A program made the position numbers and the translations under genes. From Dryas octopetala (taxonomy: Eukaryota; Streptophyta; Magnoliopsida; Rosales; Rosaceae): a DNA stretch of 64,000 bases. Numbering within the stretch: position 1 is the first letter of the stretch; each line of letters starts with the position of its first letter. The stretch covers positions 20,979,454 to 21,043,453 of the forward strand of contig OY992833.1 in the NCBI GenBank assembly GCA_963921425.1, in the 5' to 3' direction. Below, one piece after another: positions 35,360-49,149 of this stretch. The notes below the pieces were generated by a model, which ran no database searches, was not told where the DNA came from, and saw only the letters and a program-made list of their open reading frames with translations.

Positions 35360-36685
35360 CAAGGGACAGACGTTTGCTTTTCTAATATAGTGAATTTACC
35401 ATGAATCTAGTTTAATGATAGTTTGTGAAGGGACCCCCTGAAAGAGATGTCATAGTGGTGGACAGTTCCAGCCGACCGTTGATCTCTTATAATGAAGTAT
35501 TGTAGTTGAAGTCGCAAGCAGATCTGAAACGTGGGTTTGGGATTGGCGACGAGCTAACAAGGGAAGTACAAGTGTAGAACACCTAAGCATATCAAACAAA
35601 GTTAACAAACAGACTATATACCTTTCTACCTTTTTTTTTTTTTGGCCAGGATACCTTTCTAGTTTCTACCTTATTGGATAGTCAATTTAATAATGAAAAT
35701 AAGTTAATAATCAACAATCAATAATCAAACCCAACCCACCACCAATCACAACCGTCCAAAATAGAATGAGTGGGTATTGATCAGATTCAGTTGATTTCCC
35801 ACCATCAACATGTACTGGGGAGTGGGACCCAGTTCTTCTCCAAGTCCAGGATGTCATTATAGACAATCACTGCTTCTTGTGTGTTTTGTTTGTCCTGTTG
35901 AGTAGTATTGCCCCACAAATCCAACAAGACCATATCCATAACTACGTACTACCCACCCATGAGGACCATCTGAGCCTGTGCACTTCGTATACATAATACA
36001 TCATCATTAAAAGTTTGAAACCATTGGCAATCTTTATTTTAACATTATAGGTAATGAAATCAAATTCTGAATATATCTAATCCTAACCTCATTATTCCAC
36101 CAATCTTAACCCTAAAAACAATTAACCTTTATTCTTCTTTAGGTAGTGTTTGTTTTGTGGAAAGACATAAAATTATGATATCTTAGATAGTGTGTTTCTT
36201 TAGGTAGTGTTTATTTTGTGGCAATCTTTGTTATTCTATCTACTCAACGGTTTTGATTAACAACTACGACCATATAAGATGCCATATGATTTGACTGTGA
36301 AAATTACTCCATAGTTACAATACCAATATATATGACATACAATTTTATGTATATGATGTAAAAATCATGATCATATTTTATTCATGTTTAATACGTTGTT
36401 GAATAATATACAATCTTAGATTAATAAAATTTTCATCAAATGACATATTTTATGAAGGACAGACTATTTCTCACTACACACTTGTATCACATTATTTTTA
36501 TACAATTTCTCACTAGTCATTACACACTTCCAAAATTCTTAAATGACTCAATTAAATTAAAGGAAAAATGAACAAGAAAACCAAACTCATCCAGCCACCC
36601 CTGCCCTCCTCACTCCACTTAGCAGCCCCACCAGCTGACCGGCCGACCATCTCCCTTCATATCTCTCCCTCTCTCTCACTCTTTT

Positions 36686-36763
<78 letters not shown>

Positions 36764-36930
36764 AAGAGACGTCGAAGACCATGTTGGTGGACGGGGCACA
36801 GTCTGATTTTTTTTTTTAAACTAAGATTTTTTTTTATATAAATTAATAGTTGCCACTTATGATATTGTGCTATTGGATTAAATTGTCAATTCAAGATCCA
36901 GATTCTTTGCTAATCCAATGTGTGCTAATT
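35360..36930. other. Intergenic DNA with a long (CT)n tract
   Basis: No gene is visible. A (CT)n microsatellite occupies 36693-36758, and frames read through it are artefacts. 35750-36000 has balanced base composition and no repeats, possibly low-copy DNA. Confidence 0.4.
36693..36758. repeat. (CT)n microsatellite
   Basis: An almost uninterrupted CT dinucleotide run of about 33 units. Similar runs occur at 4621-4661, 39219-39258, 50599-50654 (GA) and 56160-56213 (GA). Confidence 0.95.
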
Positions 36931-36931
36931 T

Positions 36932-37246
36932 TATACTAATCAATTAAAATTACGTTATTTTACAGTCTAGATTAGTAGCGTTTATTTTTTAGATCACCCA
37001 TTAAAGATCATTTTTGCAAAGAATAACTAAATCAGAAATTGTTTAGTCATGTAATTATTATAACATAAATATACAGTTTTGGTAACAATTAGACATTGTC
37101 TATTTATTTAATAATAGTTACATAATCAAACAATTTTCAATTTGGTTGATTTTTTACAGAGATAATTTTTAAAGAGTGATATAAAAAATGAACAGTTATG
37201 ATTAGCCATGTACTGTAAAATGATGTAGTTTTAATTGATTACTATG
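36932..37246. repeat. Foldback MITE, core shared with 7157 and 19619 elements
   Basis: ATACTAATCAATTAAAA (36932) pairs with TTTTAATTGATTACTAT (to 37246), and the arms fold back around 37090. The core words (GATCATTTTTGCAAAGAAT, AATTGTTTAGTCATGTAATT) match the cores of the MITEs at 7157-7548 and 19619-19989. A 9-bp duplication was not found. Confidence 0.6.
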
Positions 37247-37684
37247 AGATCAACTGACGATTGTAGAGAACCCATATATGCCAATTCAAAAATTAAATGA
37301 AAAGAAAAGAATGTATAGTGAGAACTGAGGAGAAATGGGTGTTCAAATAAAAATTTTATAAAATTATCCAGCTACCTCAATTTGTACAATGAACCTAATC
37401 TATTACAATCTTGTATAATATAATATACTTGGGTCTTGTTTGGTGCATGATTGGATAAATTAATAACAAAATTATGTGTGTTTAAGGAAAAAAAATGAAT
37501 ATTATTTTTTAACTTAAAAGAATAATATGAGAAAAAGATGGATTAACTATGAGGGGAAATTTATCCCCCTCAATCTCACCATTTTAGAGGGATTGAAAGA
37601 CATAAATTTTCCCCTATAATTAGCTTATTTTCTTCCTTAAAGTTAGAATCTTCTTTTTTGAATACACATAATTTTACTATTTAT

Positions 37685-38165
37685 ACTATAGAAAATTAGG
37701 ATTAAATACCAAATATTAATAGTTTTTTAATAAAGCAGCAAGACACTAATTTTTTTTAGTTTAGGTACTAACCTAGAGTAAAACATTTTAGATTAGGTCA
37801 CAAATCAGTTTGTTATACAATTGTGACTGTCGAACAGTTACAGTTGTAATTGTCGAACAGTCACAGTTGTGACTATTTAAAATTTATAAAAAATCAAAAT
37901 TTTTAAGGGTTTCATACTTTTGATTTAGGTTTGGGGATGAAGTCCTATAACCCAAAGACTAAATATTAAAGTTTAAGTTTTGCAAATATTGAAAAAATAA
38001 TAAATCAATAAAAAAGTTATGACTGTTAGACAGTTACAGTTCGATATAATCATGTTTTTTAAAATTGGTACCTAAACTGAAATTTAGTATCTAAAGTGAA
38101 ATGACATAAATGTTTTAGTAGTTGAAATAAAAAAATATTATAATTTGGTACTAAAGTCAATGAAC
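37685..38165. repeat. Repeat related to the 1571-2308 insertion
   Basis: It begins TTAGGATTAAATACCAAAT, as the insertion at 1571 does. It contains several GTCGAACAGTCACAGTTGTG units (37848-37880 and variants at 37825 and 38021) and ends with an inverted-type AATTTGGTACTAAAGT. It is AT-rich without coding capacity. The superfamily is unknown. Confidence 0.5.
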
Positions 38166-38449
38166 TTTTTATACTATTCTATTTAATCTATGCATTAAAC
38201 GAGACCTAAAAAAAAAAAAAATAGATATATCCTTAAATTCTCATAATAATTTATCACATTACTAATGTGAGCCACTTTTGTGAGAGTAAAGAAGTATAAC
38301 AAGGGCAATCCATGATACCGCACGATTCATATGATACTGGTAGGGCCTATGTAACGGTGGTTGTCAAATCGTATCACATTTTGTCGTCACTTTCTGTTAT
38401 AAAAAAAAAAAGAAAAAAAAAAGAAAGAAGGATTTGGGCCCCATGATGA

Positions 38450-39213
38450 AGTGAAGAGTGGGATACGGTGGAGATGAGTGTAGTGAATCAGAGCTGAATG
38501 GACGGTGCAAACTCCAAACGCAGAAGAAAAAGCAGAGGAAAGGAGGGGTGTGGGTGGACCCGAGAGACCCGTCTGTCTCATCCCAAGAATCGAGCGTTAC
38601 AGGCTTTAGTAGTAGTCTTTACCAACGCATTAAGCCAAGCCATGGTGCAAGCTTGTGGTTGTGGGTTGGGTTGTGGGTGCACATATAAAATAAAGCTAAA
38701 GATTAAAGCTTTGTACACTTCAAAATCAGAAAATATATATATACAGAGAGAGAGAGAGACTACACAGAGAGAGAGTGGGGAGAAGCACAAATGGAGAAGT
38801 CTGCAGAATAGAGGACTGCAAGTTCGAATTATTCTTCTTCTGTGTATGATTGCTTTTATAAATACTCAGTGCTCTTTTGGACGCATACCCAACAATTACA
38901 ATACCCACCAGTACTCTCTCTCTCTGCCTCTGGTTTTTTTTTTTTTTTATAATAAATGGTCTTAGCTACGTCCCCGAGGCTGCGCTGTTAGTCCAGAACA
39001 CAACCCAAACTGAAGAGAGAGAGAGTGAAAGAGACAGAGAAATGGGGTTTTATTAGAATTTGGAGAGAGAGAGAAGCCATATATTTAAAAGCAAAGAAAG
39101 AGGGCAGGGCCTCACAAGCCTTTTACACGTGATAAAGAAAACACCAAAAGCACTTGCATGCGTGTATAAAGATTCATCATCATCCGCATCACTTCGACCT
39201 CTCTCTCTATCTA

Positions 39214-39264
<51 letters not shown>

Positions 39265-40682
39265 CTGAATCTGCGTCCCCCCACGACCCATCTTTTAAAT
39301 CCCTCCGCTTTTGGTCCCCTTTTAATCACTTCACCTTCTTTGGCAGCCAAACCTTTCAATCCTCGAGTTTTTTATTTTCAAGACCACAGCTTTTGCCTTT
39401 GTTGAGTGAGTGCTTGTTTCTACTTCTCACTTCTCAGTTTTATTCAGCCAAAAAAGGACTGTGCTTGCTATTGCTATAGCTAGCTAGCTGCTACTTGCTA
39501 CTCATCACTGCTCAGTTTAAATGGCTGGTTGGTTGTTGTTGGTGAGTCTTCAGCTTGTTGCTTCTTTTGGCTTCTCTTGGACTTCGTGGTGTATTTAATG
39601 GACCTTTTCTCTATGCCATTAATTTTGGGTATCCTCCAGATAGTGATTTCACTGCCCTTTTCAATGTTTATTCCTTCTCCTTGGCTATGTTCTTAAATTT
39701 TGTTTTTTTCTGGGTGTTTTTATTCTACTACTTCCTCAGCAGTCATATAAGGTCTCAAATCTGTCTACACAATCAATAATCAATATTATTATATTTCATA
39801 GATACACATCTGTTTTCTCCTATGTTTTTATCTGCTTGGGCATATTCATTTCTTATGTTTTTTGTGATATTTTAACAAATTTTCAGTTCTGGGTAGGAGA
39901 CACACTTAAAACAATGGTTTTGTCTCCTGGGTATTTCCTTTTTCGAGTTTCTATTCGCTTATTCACTTATAATATTTTTATTGCTAGTGTCTAGACGATT
40001 CATGGTCATTGGGCTGCTTATAGAAGCACTGGAGGAACACTTGGGTTTTGGGTAATAGTCTGTTTTGTCACTGCATTTATGATATATATGTTTTTTTTTG
40101 TTTGAAGTTACAGAGTTGATATTTTAGCTGCAACCCCTCTTTGGGGTTTCGTGTTCTTTGATCCTTTTGTTTCTTCATTTTTTATTGTTACTGAATGACT
40201 CTGTTTAATTACAAGTCAGAGGAAACTGTAGCTCTTGCTTTGTTTGTGGGTGGATTTTGGTATTCAGTTTTGTATGTATATGTATTTTTTAAGGTGTCAA
40301 TCAGCTGAAATAGAGGTGAATAGTTGGGTTTTCAGTTTTGCAAAGGAATAGTAATGCTTGTCATCTTCAACAAAAGCAAAGGCTGAACATTTATGATTTT
40401 ACCAGTACTTTTTTACTTTGCGTATAAGACTGATGAAATCTCATTATTATTTCCATTTCTTCACCGTTTTAGGATTTCTCCGGGTCATTTTGAGCTGACA
40501 TGCAATTTTCTTTGTTTGTGTTTGGGTCTTTTCCAGTGGAATTAGTTTTAAATCTGTGGGAGAATTGAGTAAAAGACTAAAAGGGAAGACAGTGTGTTTT
40601 TGTGCCATCTGGTGAAGCAAAAGCTCATTCCTTTTGAACAAGTGCTTGTGCGTTGTATATCAGTTTCAGTTGGCAAACCAAC
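38450..40682 (+). promoter_or_regulatory. AGO10 promoter and probable 5' leader with intron
   Basis: Candidate TATA boxes are ATATAAAA (38683-38690) and TATAAA (39165-39170). After the second comes a (CT)n-rich leader (39219-39258). A good splice donor (GGTGAGTC, GT at 39542-39543) follows, with an acceptor-like CTTTTCCAG (ending about 40537) before the start codon at 40683. Plant AGO10 genes commonly have a leader intron. ATGs in the leader, such as 39521 (ATGGCTGG...), would be upstream ORFs if retained. Which TATA box is used cannot be decided from sequence. Confidence 0.45.
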
Positions 40683-43600
40683 ATGCCTATAAGGAAAATG
40701 AAAGAGAGCTCAGAGCAACACCTTGTGATCAAAACCCACTTGCAGAACTCGGTGAACCCGGTTCAGAAGGCACCCAAGACTGCCCAAAATGGTAAAGGTC
40801 CACCACCCCAAGAACCTCACAACCCGAAAACCCATAACCAAACTTCACCTCCAACAAAGAACAGAGGAAGAAGGAGGGGTAGAGGTGGCCGGAAATCCGA
40901 TCAAGGCGATGTCTTTATGAGGCCAAGTTCACGGCACTGCACCGTGGCTCATGTACCTGCCTCACCAAGCTTGGGTGGTGCTCCTGTAGCTAGTACTACT
41001 CCAAATGGGTATGTGGAAAATGGTGGCAACTCTTGTGCCATGGAGATGGGGTTTCCTACTTCGAGCAAGTCTTTAAGTTTTGCCCCCAGGCCTGGGTATG
41101 GACAAGTTGGGATCAAGTGTGTTGTAAAGGCCAACCATTTCTTTGCAGAGTTACCAGACAAGGACTTGAACCAGTATGATGTAAGTTATTTTCTCTGAGG
41201 TTTTATATTTTTTATTTAATGATAAAGTCATAAAGATATCTATTATTGTGCTGTAGCGAAAAATTAAATTGGTGTTTCCATTTTGTCATAAAATTGGACC
41301 CGTTAATCTGACATTCAATATTTTTATTGTGTTGTATTATTTCACATTTGCTGTTGCTTTGCAGAAGAAAGTTGAAAAAGCTTACTGTTTTCACCTTGTC
41401 CTTTTCTTCTAATGGCATTTATGAAATTTAAATTGGGCTTTAATTTAGTTCTAAATGTTTGTTTGCCTTTTCACCATCAGTAATCTGACTTCTTGCAGGT
41501 TAGCATTACTCCTGAAGTTACATCAAGAACTGTGAACAGAGCTATCATGGCCGAACTGGTGAGGTTGTACAAAGAATCTGACTTAGGAATGAGACTGCCT
41601 GCTTATGATGGTAGAAAGAGTCTGTACACTGCTGGCGAGCTACCCTTTGCTTGGAAGGCGTTCAACATTAAGCTTGCAAATGAAGATGATGGAACCAATG
41701 TCCCAAAGTAAGGACATTGCCTCCCGTTTCACTTATACTGTGTCTCCCATCTAGGCCTTATCTCTAGACTCAGTTGGATTTTGATAATATATAAAATTAA
41801 GGAGAAACAACAAAGAAAGTGAAAGAAATTTCCAATAAGTTCTCTCGTTATTTTCTATAATATTTTGAACTTGTGTTGAGCAATTTGATTTTGTTATTGT
41901 ATATCCAAATGGAATTAACTATGCATTACCTGTGTATAATATTTCAGAAGAGAGAGAGAATATAAAGTGGTGATTAAATTTGTTGCACGAGCAAACATGC
42001 ATCATTTGGGCCAGTTTCTGGCCGGTAAGTGTGCTGATGCTCCACAGGAAGCTCTGCAAATTCTTGACATTGTATTAAGGGAGCTCTCAAACAAAAGGTA
42101 TAATTTCTCACATAACTTGTGAATGTGCTACCTTCTGCCGGTGCCAAGATTGAATTTATAATTATTCACCTCCACTAAAATTTATTTGGTGAAGGTACTG
42201 TCCCATTGGGAGATCCTTCTTTTCACCCGACATCAGAACACCACAACGGCTTGGTGAGGGGTTGGAGTCATGGTGCGGATTTTATCAAAGTATAAGGCCT
42301 ACTCAAATGGGTCTTTCCCTCAATATTGGTGAGTAATTTGTAGTTGCTTGAATTTTCAATTGGAAATTACATATGGTACTTCATAAATGATCTCTCTCAT
42401 ATTTTGTTCCTCAATTTTCACATTTTGCAGATATGGCTTCAGCTGCCTTTATTGAGCCTCTCCCTGTAATAGAGTTTGTTGCCCAGCTTCTAGGCAAAGA
42501 TGTATTAACTAGGGTATTGTCTGATTCTGACCGTATAAAGGTACATATTCTTAATTATTTGGTGATATCTTGTTCTTCTTTCTTAGTATCTATTTTAATC
42601 TGGAATATCAATTTAAATGTCTACCAGATTAAAAAGGCTCTTAGAGGAGTGAAGGTTGAAGTTACGCACAGAGGGAATGTTCGAAGAAAGTATCGAGTGT
42701 CAGGATTGACATCTCAACCAACAAGAGAACTTGTGTAAGTTTGAGAAGGCTCTAGCTAAAATTTGCTGGTCAGGTCTATTTGGATTTTGTACTTTTACTA
42801 GGACAAGTACAAGAACCAAGGTTTGCTCTATTTTTGTCCCCGTTTCTATGAATTCTTTCCTTTTCCAAGGATTATCTTTTTCTCTCTCCCCTTTCTATAG
42901 GAAGCTAAGCCAGAAAATGCTATAGTTTATTTTCTTTTTCAGACGTTTCTTGGTCAACTTGTGCGAGTGTTCTACTTGCTGACACTATCTTTGTTCAGGT
43001 TTCCTGTTGATGAGAACTTGACCATGAAGTCAGTAGTTGAATACTTCCAGGAAATGTATGGATTCACCATTCAACATGGACATCTTCCGTGTCTTCAAGT
43101 CGGAAATCAGAAGAAGGCAAATTATTTACCCATGGAGGTCAGTAATGGTCACTAAATTATTTAATTACAGCTTCCTTTTCATAATTCTTCTGCATTTACG
43201 TTTTTACAAAGTTGAATGAGAAGCAAATTTCTGCTTTAACTTTTTCAGGCGTGCAAAATTGTCGAGGGGCAACGATATACAAAAAGGTTGAATGAGAAGC
43301 AAATTACTGCTCTCTTGAAAGTTACATGTCAAAGACCTAGGGATCGTGAAAATGACATCCTACAGGTAATTCTTATATTTTAATTACGTACTGTTGCTTT
43401 TCCAGAGAAGAAATTATAACATAGTTAAATTTCTTTTTCTCTCGCTTTCCTCGCAAGAAAATATTTTTTGCGTTGAAAATGGCTGATAGATTGATTTATG
43501 ACCAACTAAGGATAGAGGTCAATTTATATATTTTAGTTTTTGATGGTGATCAAATGAGTTTTCATGTTTTGATAGCATGGTTCACAGTAGAAGTGAAGTT

Positions 43601-46600
43601 GATGCAAAGAAAATGGAGTCATTCAAAGAGTTAGGCAATCACATGAAAATCATCTTTCTGGAGCCTCTGTGCAGGCTGTTTAAAAAGAAAAAAAAAAAGA
43701 AGAGAAAACCATAAGCGAAATATATATGAAATATTGCAATTTGATGAGTGTTGTTAATATTATGTGACCTTTTTGGTCTTGATTATGCTCATATATAGTA
43801 ATTTATCCTTTTCACTTCGAAACACGAGCAGACTGTTCAACAAAATGCTTATGACCAAGACCCTTACGCGAAGGAGTTTGGAATCAAAATCAGTGAAAAA
43901 TTAGCTTCTGTTGAGGCTCGTATTCTTCCTGCCCCTTGGGTAATGCTGTCCCTCTTCATTCCTTTTGTTTAAATGTTTGATTCCGAATATGTTCTCATTG
44001 TTCACCATCTCACGGAACTCTTACCTGCAGTTAAAATATCATGAAACTGGAAAAGAAAAAAATTGTTTGCCTCAAGTTGGTCAGTGGAATATGATGAACA
44101 AGGTACCATACATGGCTAATGCAATTTTGTTTTTTAAATTGTTTAATATTTTACTAGCCAGCCAGGCTTTTCTGCATTTAATAACTCTATTTTTGTTCGA
44201 CGAAAAAAAACTCTATTTTTGTATGTATATGAGTGATTGTCAAATTGCCCATTAAACCAGTTAGGTATTTGACAGTTTCAGAGTATGATCAACATTTACA
44301 ACCTAATTGCCCTTGAAAACTTTTATACTTCTTTTTTTTTTTTGTCTAGGGAAACCTTTTATACTTCTATCTAGACTACCATGTTTAAAAGTTTTCATTT
44401 CATAATTTTATCCAATATTTTTTCAGGCACTGTAAGGGTTTTATCAGTCATGTATACCTTATATGGTTGCTACTACTGATCTTTTGGTTGCCTGCTCTTC
44501 TTGTAATGCAGAAAATGATTAATGGAATGACTGTCAGCCGGTGGGCTTGCATTAATTTCTCACGGAGTGTGCAAGAGAGTGTCGCTCGTGGGTTTTGTAA
44601 TGAACTTGCTCAAATGTGTCAAGTATCCGGCATGGTATTATTATAAATCGTGAAATGCTTTCTGCTTTGTCATTTCTGCATGTTTTATATAAAATATTTG
44701 GGTTATAATTATTTCTGTTTTGTAGGAATTTTTTCCAGAACCTGTAATTCCAATCTACAATGCCAGGCCTGAGCAAGTAGAAAAAGCTTTGAAGCATGTT
44801 TATCATGCATCCATGAACAAAACCAAAGGAAAAGAATTAGAGCTCCTATTAGCTATTTTGCCTGACAACAACGGGTCCCTGTATGGTATGCATTGATGCC
44901 AGTGATTTCACTTAGAATTTTTTACTAAGCTTGAGCTTTATTTGCTTAAAATTGACCTTTAAACTGAAGATTTGAACTTGAATTTTATATTTAGTGCTAA
45001 TCGATTCTGCTGTTATAGGTGATCTCAAGCGAATATGTGAAACAGATCTTGGTTTAATATCACAATGCTGTCTCACAAAGCATGTTTTCAAGATCAGCAA
45101 ACAGTACTTGGCTAATGTGTCCCTGAAGATAAATGTTAAGGTTTGTTCAATTCCCACAATCTTATACACAATCCTACAATCTGTCAAAGAAATTGTGAAA
45201 AATCAATTTAATTTGAAAGAGTGCCAGACTCTGTGTGACTCCATTATGCGTGAAGGAGCTGATTTTTATGACATTCGACTTGAGACAAAGTCACAAGTTT
45301 GAGAAAGAGAAACCATGCTTTCTCTTTATTTATGTCTTTTCAAACATTTGGTTAAAATAATTGCCTCTTGTGTGGTCATTGTAAGCCTTTTCTATTCATT
45401 TCACAATGCAGTTGTAAATAATTCTCCATCTTCATTATCATTTTTGCCCCCAACAATTACTGTAGGCTAATGTTTTTTGGACTCTTCCATGGTGCAGATG
45501 GGTGGTAGAAACACTGTCCTTTTGGATGCTATTAGCTGCAGGATACCTTTAGTCAGTGATATACCAACCATAATTTTCGGAGCAGATGTGACTCACCCTG
45601 AGAATGGAGAAGATTCCAGCCCCTCAATTGCTGCTGTAAAATTCTTTACCACCTGGAACTTCTTTCTGCAATGTATGTTGAGACCTTGTTGCTAATGGAT
45701 GTTTGTACTTTTGTAGGTAGTAGCTTCCCAGGATTGGCCCGAAGTGACCAAATATGCTGGATTAGTTTGTGCTCAAGCTCACAGACAGGAACTCATACAA
45801 GATTTGTATAAAACATGGCAAGACCCTGTTCGTGGCACAGTCAGTGGTGGCATGATCAGGTATGACTTTCTCAATCTACAGTACTATTTTTTAACTCCCA
45901 TTTGCTTGTACCATCCTTCTCTTGTCCATAGGCAAGCACACCAATATTCCCCAAAGTCCAAACTCATACAAACCCTTCAATTTGTTCCTTCGATCTTCTG
46001 CTTGCATATAATGCTACTCCATGTTGGAAATTGTTGCCATTTTATCTTTTTGTAAGGTGTTAATATTCTATCTCAATATCATATTCTCTTTTGTCCAGGG
46101 ATCTTCTGGTTTCGTTTAGGAAGGCAACAGGGCAGAAGCCACTAAGGATTATATTTTACAGGTAAATGTTTGTATTCCTAGTTCAGTCTGTGCAACTAAA
46201 TTTGACATTGGCACTGCATGTTTGTAACAAATACTTGGGTTACCCTTCAACTAGCTTGCTTTGTTCTTATTTGAATGGCAAATAATTCTGAGCAGGGATG
46301 GAGTAAGTGAAGGGCAATTTTATCAAGTCTTACTATATGAGTTAGATGCAATCCGAAAGGTGAGAATTGATTCATTTGCTTCATTATCACTAGTATCAGG
46401 TTGTTGGAGATAAAAGAGGAAATTTTTGTTGCATTGATATGTAATCTCCATACAGGCATGTGCCTCCCTAGAGCCCAACTATCAACCACCAGTGACTTTC
46501 ATTGTGGTGCAAAAACGGCACCACACGCGATTATTTGCTAATAACCATAGGGACAGGAGCAGTGTAGACAAGAGTGGGAACATTTTGCCTGGTAAAGTTA

Positions 46601-47710
46601 AATTATCTTGGAAACTTGTATCTATCATGTTGTACAGCCGTATGTAATACAGAGTGTTCTGTGTTCTATATGTTTATTGCTGTTTTATTTTCAGGCACCG
46701 TGGTTGATACTAAGATCTGTCATCCAACAGAATTTGATTTTTATCTCTGCAGCCACGCTGGTATTCAGGTAGAGAATGTATTAATCTCTCTCTCTCTCTC
46801 TCTATTTGAGGAGACTTTACAAATGATACATAGTAGAGCACACTCATATTTTTTCCATGAAATCTAAGACAATCACACTTAGAAAAATCACTTTCACAAT
46901 CAAGTGAGGCATGTGGTGGTTGAGAATTGGCTTCTACAGTTTGATGTGTGGGAGAGATCAACAACTCAATAGAAGGTTCTTTTTGAAGGCAAAGTGGCTG
47001 AGGGAATAAAATATCTATTAGAGCCTTAATTTTGTAAAATACTTGGTTTATTTCAAACTTGGGAAAGTTCATTCTCCTTTCTTTAGGCACAGATGTTGCT
47101 GCATAGTTATAGGGTGAAGAACAAGATGCTATGATAATGGTGACAATCATAAATAAGATATTGTAATACAATTATAGACTTTTATTTTATGGCCCGACTT
47201 AACATGTTTCTTTAGTTTCGGTTTATATTTCTGAAATTCTTGAAAACTGAATAAATTTTTATCTTATATGGCAGGGGACAAGTCGACCAGCTCATTACCA
47301 TGTTCTCTGGGATGAGAATAATTTTACTGCTGATGGAATTCAGTCATTGACAAACAATCTTTGTTACACATATGCGAGGTGCACGCGCTCAGTGTCTGTT
47401 GGTAAGCCATTGTTCTTCCTCATAACATTGCTCATGAAAAATTATCTGCTCGTTTTGCAGTTTTGACATTTACTATATAAGATTCTAGCTGCAAGAAGTT
47501 CTGACCAAATCTGTGGCTCGTTTTGCAGTTCCTCCGGCATATTATGCACATTTAGCTGCTTTCCGTGCCCGATTCTATATGGAGCCAGATTTGCAGGAGA
47601 ATGGCTCTACTGGTCATTCAACTAAGGGTACACGGGCTGCAGGAGAGTCTGGAGTCCGGCCATTGCCAGCCTTGAAGGAGAATGTAAAGAGAGTAATGTT
47701 TTATTGTTAG
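40683..47710 (+). CDS. AGO10: ARGONAUTE10 (PINHEAD/ZWILLE), 21 coding exons
   Basis: The protein binds small RNAs and in known plants sequesters miR165/166 to maintain the shoot meristem. Exons: 40683-41180, 41499-41707, 41948-42097, 42195-42328, 42431-42540, 42628-42734, 42999-43137, 43249-43365, 43832-43939, 44031-44102, 44512-44634, 44726-44885, 45019-45140, 45498-45635, 45717-45859, 46099-46161, 46296-46359, 46456-46591, 46695-46768, 47275-47401, 47529-47710. All junctions are GT-AG and the frame closes at 991 residues (Arabidopsis AGO10 988). The opening [18 protein letters not shown] and the basic [18 protein letters not shown] stretch separate it from AGO1, which has a long Q/G-rich start. 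PAZ lies near 340-460, MID 480-650 and PIWI 650-955. The slicer tetrad is complete: D713 (GADVTHP), E754 (RQELI), D799 (YRDGVSEG), H939 (YYAHL). It ends RVMFYC, as in the family. Confidence 0.97.
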
Positions 47711-48290
47711 AAATGGAAGAGGGAGGATCGATGGCTTGCTGAGACAAGCTAGGTAGCCAGAAAAGATGCAGCCAGCTGCAATCATGAAATGATGGTTCAT
47801 TGTTAAAGTTTCTGCTTTGTATTATATGAACCATATATGCATATATGGTTCAAGGTCTCTTCCAATTTAGCCTAGCAGGGAAGGAAGAAAAGATAGGGTA
47901 TTCCCAGTTTAGATCAGTGATTATAGGGTTAGAGTTCCTTGAGATCATAGATAACAGGTCCTTAATTCTCTCTGCTGTTTAGACCCATCATGAGGAGTTT
48001 GTCAGTTCTAGCTAGGCTCTGTAAAGAAATGTTAATTAATGAATCTAATTTATGTGTAGGAAAGTTTTGTGTTAAGACTTGAATGATGCTTCTCAAAACC
48101 AACAGAGTATTACACAATGTCGTCAAGCAACCCCGCTCACATTCAAAATCTTAAGCTGTTATGACCAACAATGTAATCAAATTAACAAGAAAATCTTGTA
48201 TATATGCTAAATTAACTACTAACTAGTTAGTATGCCACTCCAATCACCTCTCTCAGCCCAAATTAGCAAACTATCCAGTCAGTTGTCTTC
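47711..48290 (+). other. AGO10 3' UTR and downstream region
   Basis: Transcribed downstream sequence is likely for the first 300-400 bases. No clear AATAAA was singled out. The overlapping short minus-strand frames are shadows. Confidence 0.4.
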
Positions 48291-48330
48291 ATATTATATT
48301 ATATTATATTATATTATATTATATTATATT
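48291..48330. repeat. (ATATT)n microsatellite
   Basis: Eight tandem ATATT units without interruption. Confidence 0.95.
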
Positions 48331-48344
48331 TTCAAGTTGATTTG

Positions 48345-48670
48345 TGCTTTTTTGGTAGTTATTCATTAAGTAGCCCAAAAAGGCCATTACAAAGAGGAAG
48401 GCCTAATAGGCACATCCCAACAACTAAATTAACAAACACAAAACAGAAAAGAAAACAAAGGGAAAAAAGATCAAAACACAAAATCCCCAAGAACATTTTC
48501 ATGAACCCTAGCCAAACCAAAATCCACACATAGTAGCAAGATCCACCATCAAAACCAAAAACATAAGCAATCTCCGCCATAAAAGCACAGCAACCCACAC
48601 AAGACCCGCAACCACCAAAGAGAATCAGGAGAACCAAAGTACTACATAACCAAAGTGAGGAAATGGAGGT
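48345..48670 (-). mobile_element. Possible retroposon 3' fragment (LINE/SINE-like)
   Basis: Read on the minus strand, the block ends with TACTTAATGAATAACTACC followed by an A run (about 48351-48346), like the 3' tail of plant non-LTR retroposons. The body is T/G-rich, with an open 92-codon frame (48637-48359) that has no recognisable motif. No target duplication was confirmed, so the call is tentative. Confidence 0.35.
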
Positions 48671-49149
48671 GTTTCCACCAACACAAAATCCGATTGGGGA
48701 GCAAAAAATCGCTTTAAAGTGGTAGTTACAGATGCTTTAAAGCAAAAAATCGCTTTAAAACGGATTCTCAGGTTAAGTTGATTTTGTGTTTAATTATGCC
48801 TTTCTTGCATAGGCTGCCCTGCTATAAGATGGTTTTTTCTTGTTCAACTGCCTATAAGATGGTTAAAGTGGAATCAGCTTCCAGGTATTAGCCTTTTTTC
48901 CTGAATCAAACCAATCTAAAACAGTAGTTTTAGAAATTTCCAAAATTTTGTTTTCTTTATTTCCTATTCTAGTTTGGCTTCCCAGTGAAGTTAGGGTTTG
49001 TGATAGTATTTAAAAACAACTTCACACTTGTTTGGAATTATTATTCAGTATTTTCTTATAAATAAATCTTGAGATTTCTCTCAATTTCATAGTGGATTCT
49101 AGTTATCTTTTTTTAGAATTAATACTTGTTTTTGCTTCCACGGATTAAG

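Noticed and set aside
36568-36799. Overlapping plus- and minus-strand frames rich in Ser-Leu or Arg-Glu
   Set aside because: Product of the (CT)n/(GA)n microsatellite read in both directions.
38498-38965. 155-codon open frame upstream of AGO10
   Set aside because: It runs through GA and CT microsatellites and over candidate promoter sequence; no conserved domain.
39060-39479. 139-codon S/L-rich open frame
   Set aside because: Translation of a (CT)n tract in the likely AGO10 leader, not a protein gene.
40683-41180. miR168 target site, as in AGO1
   Set aside because: No stretch complementary to miR168 was seen in the first coding exon, consistent with the AGO10 rather than AGO1 identity.
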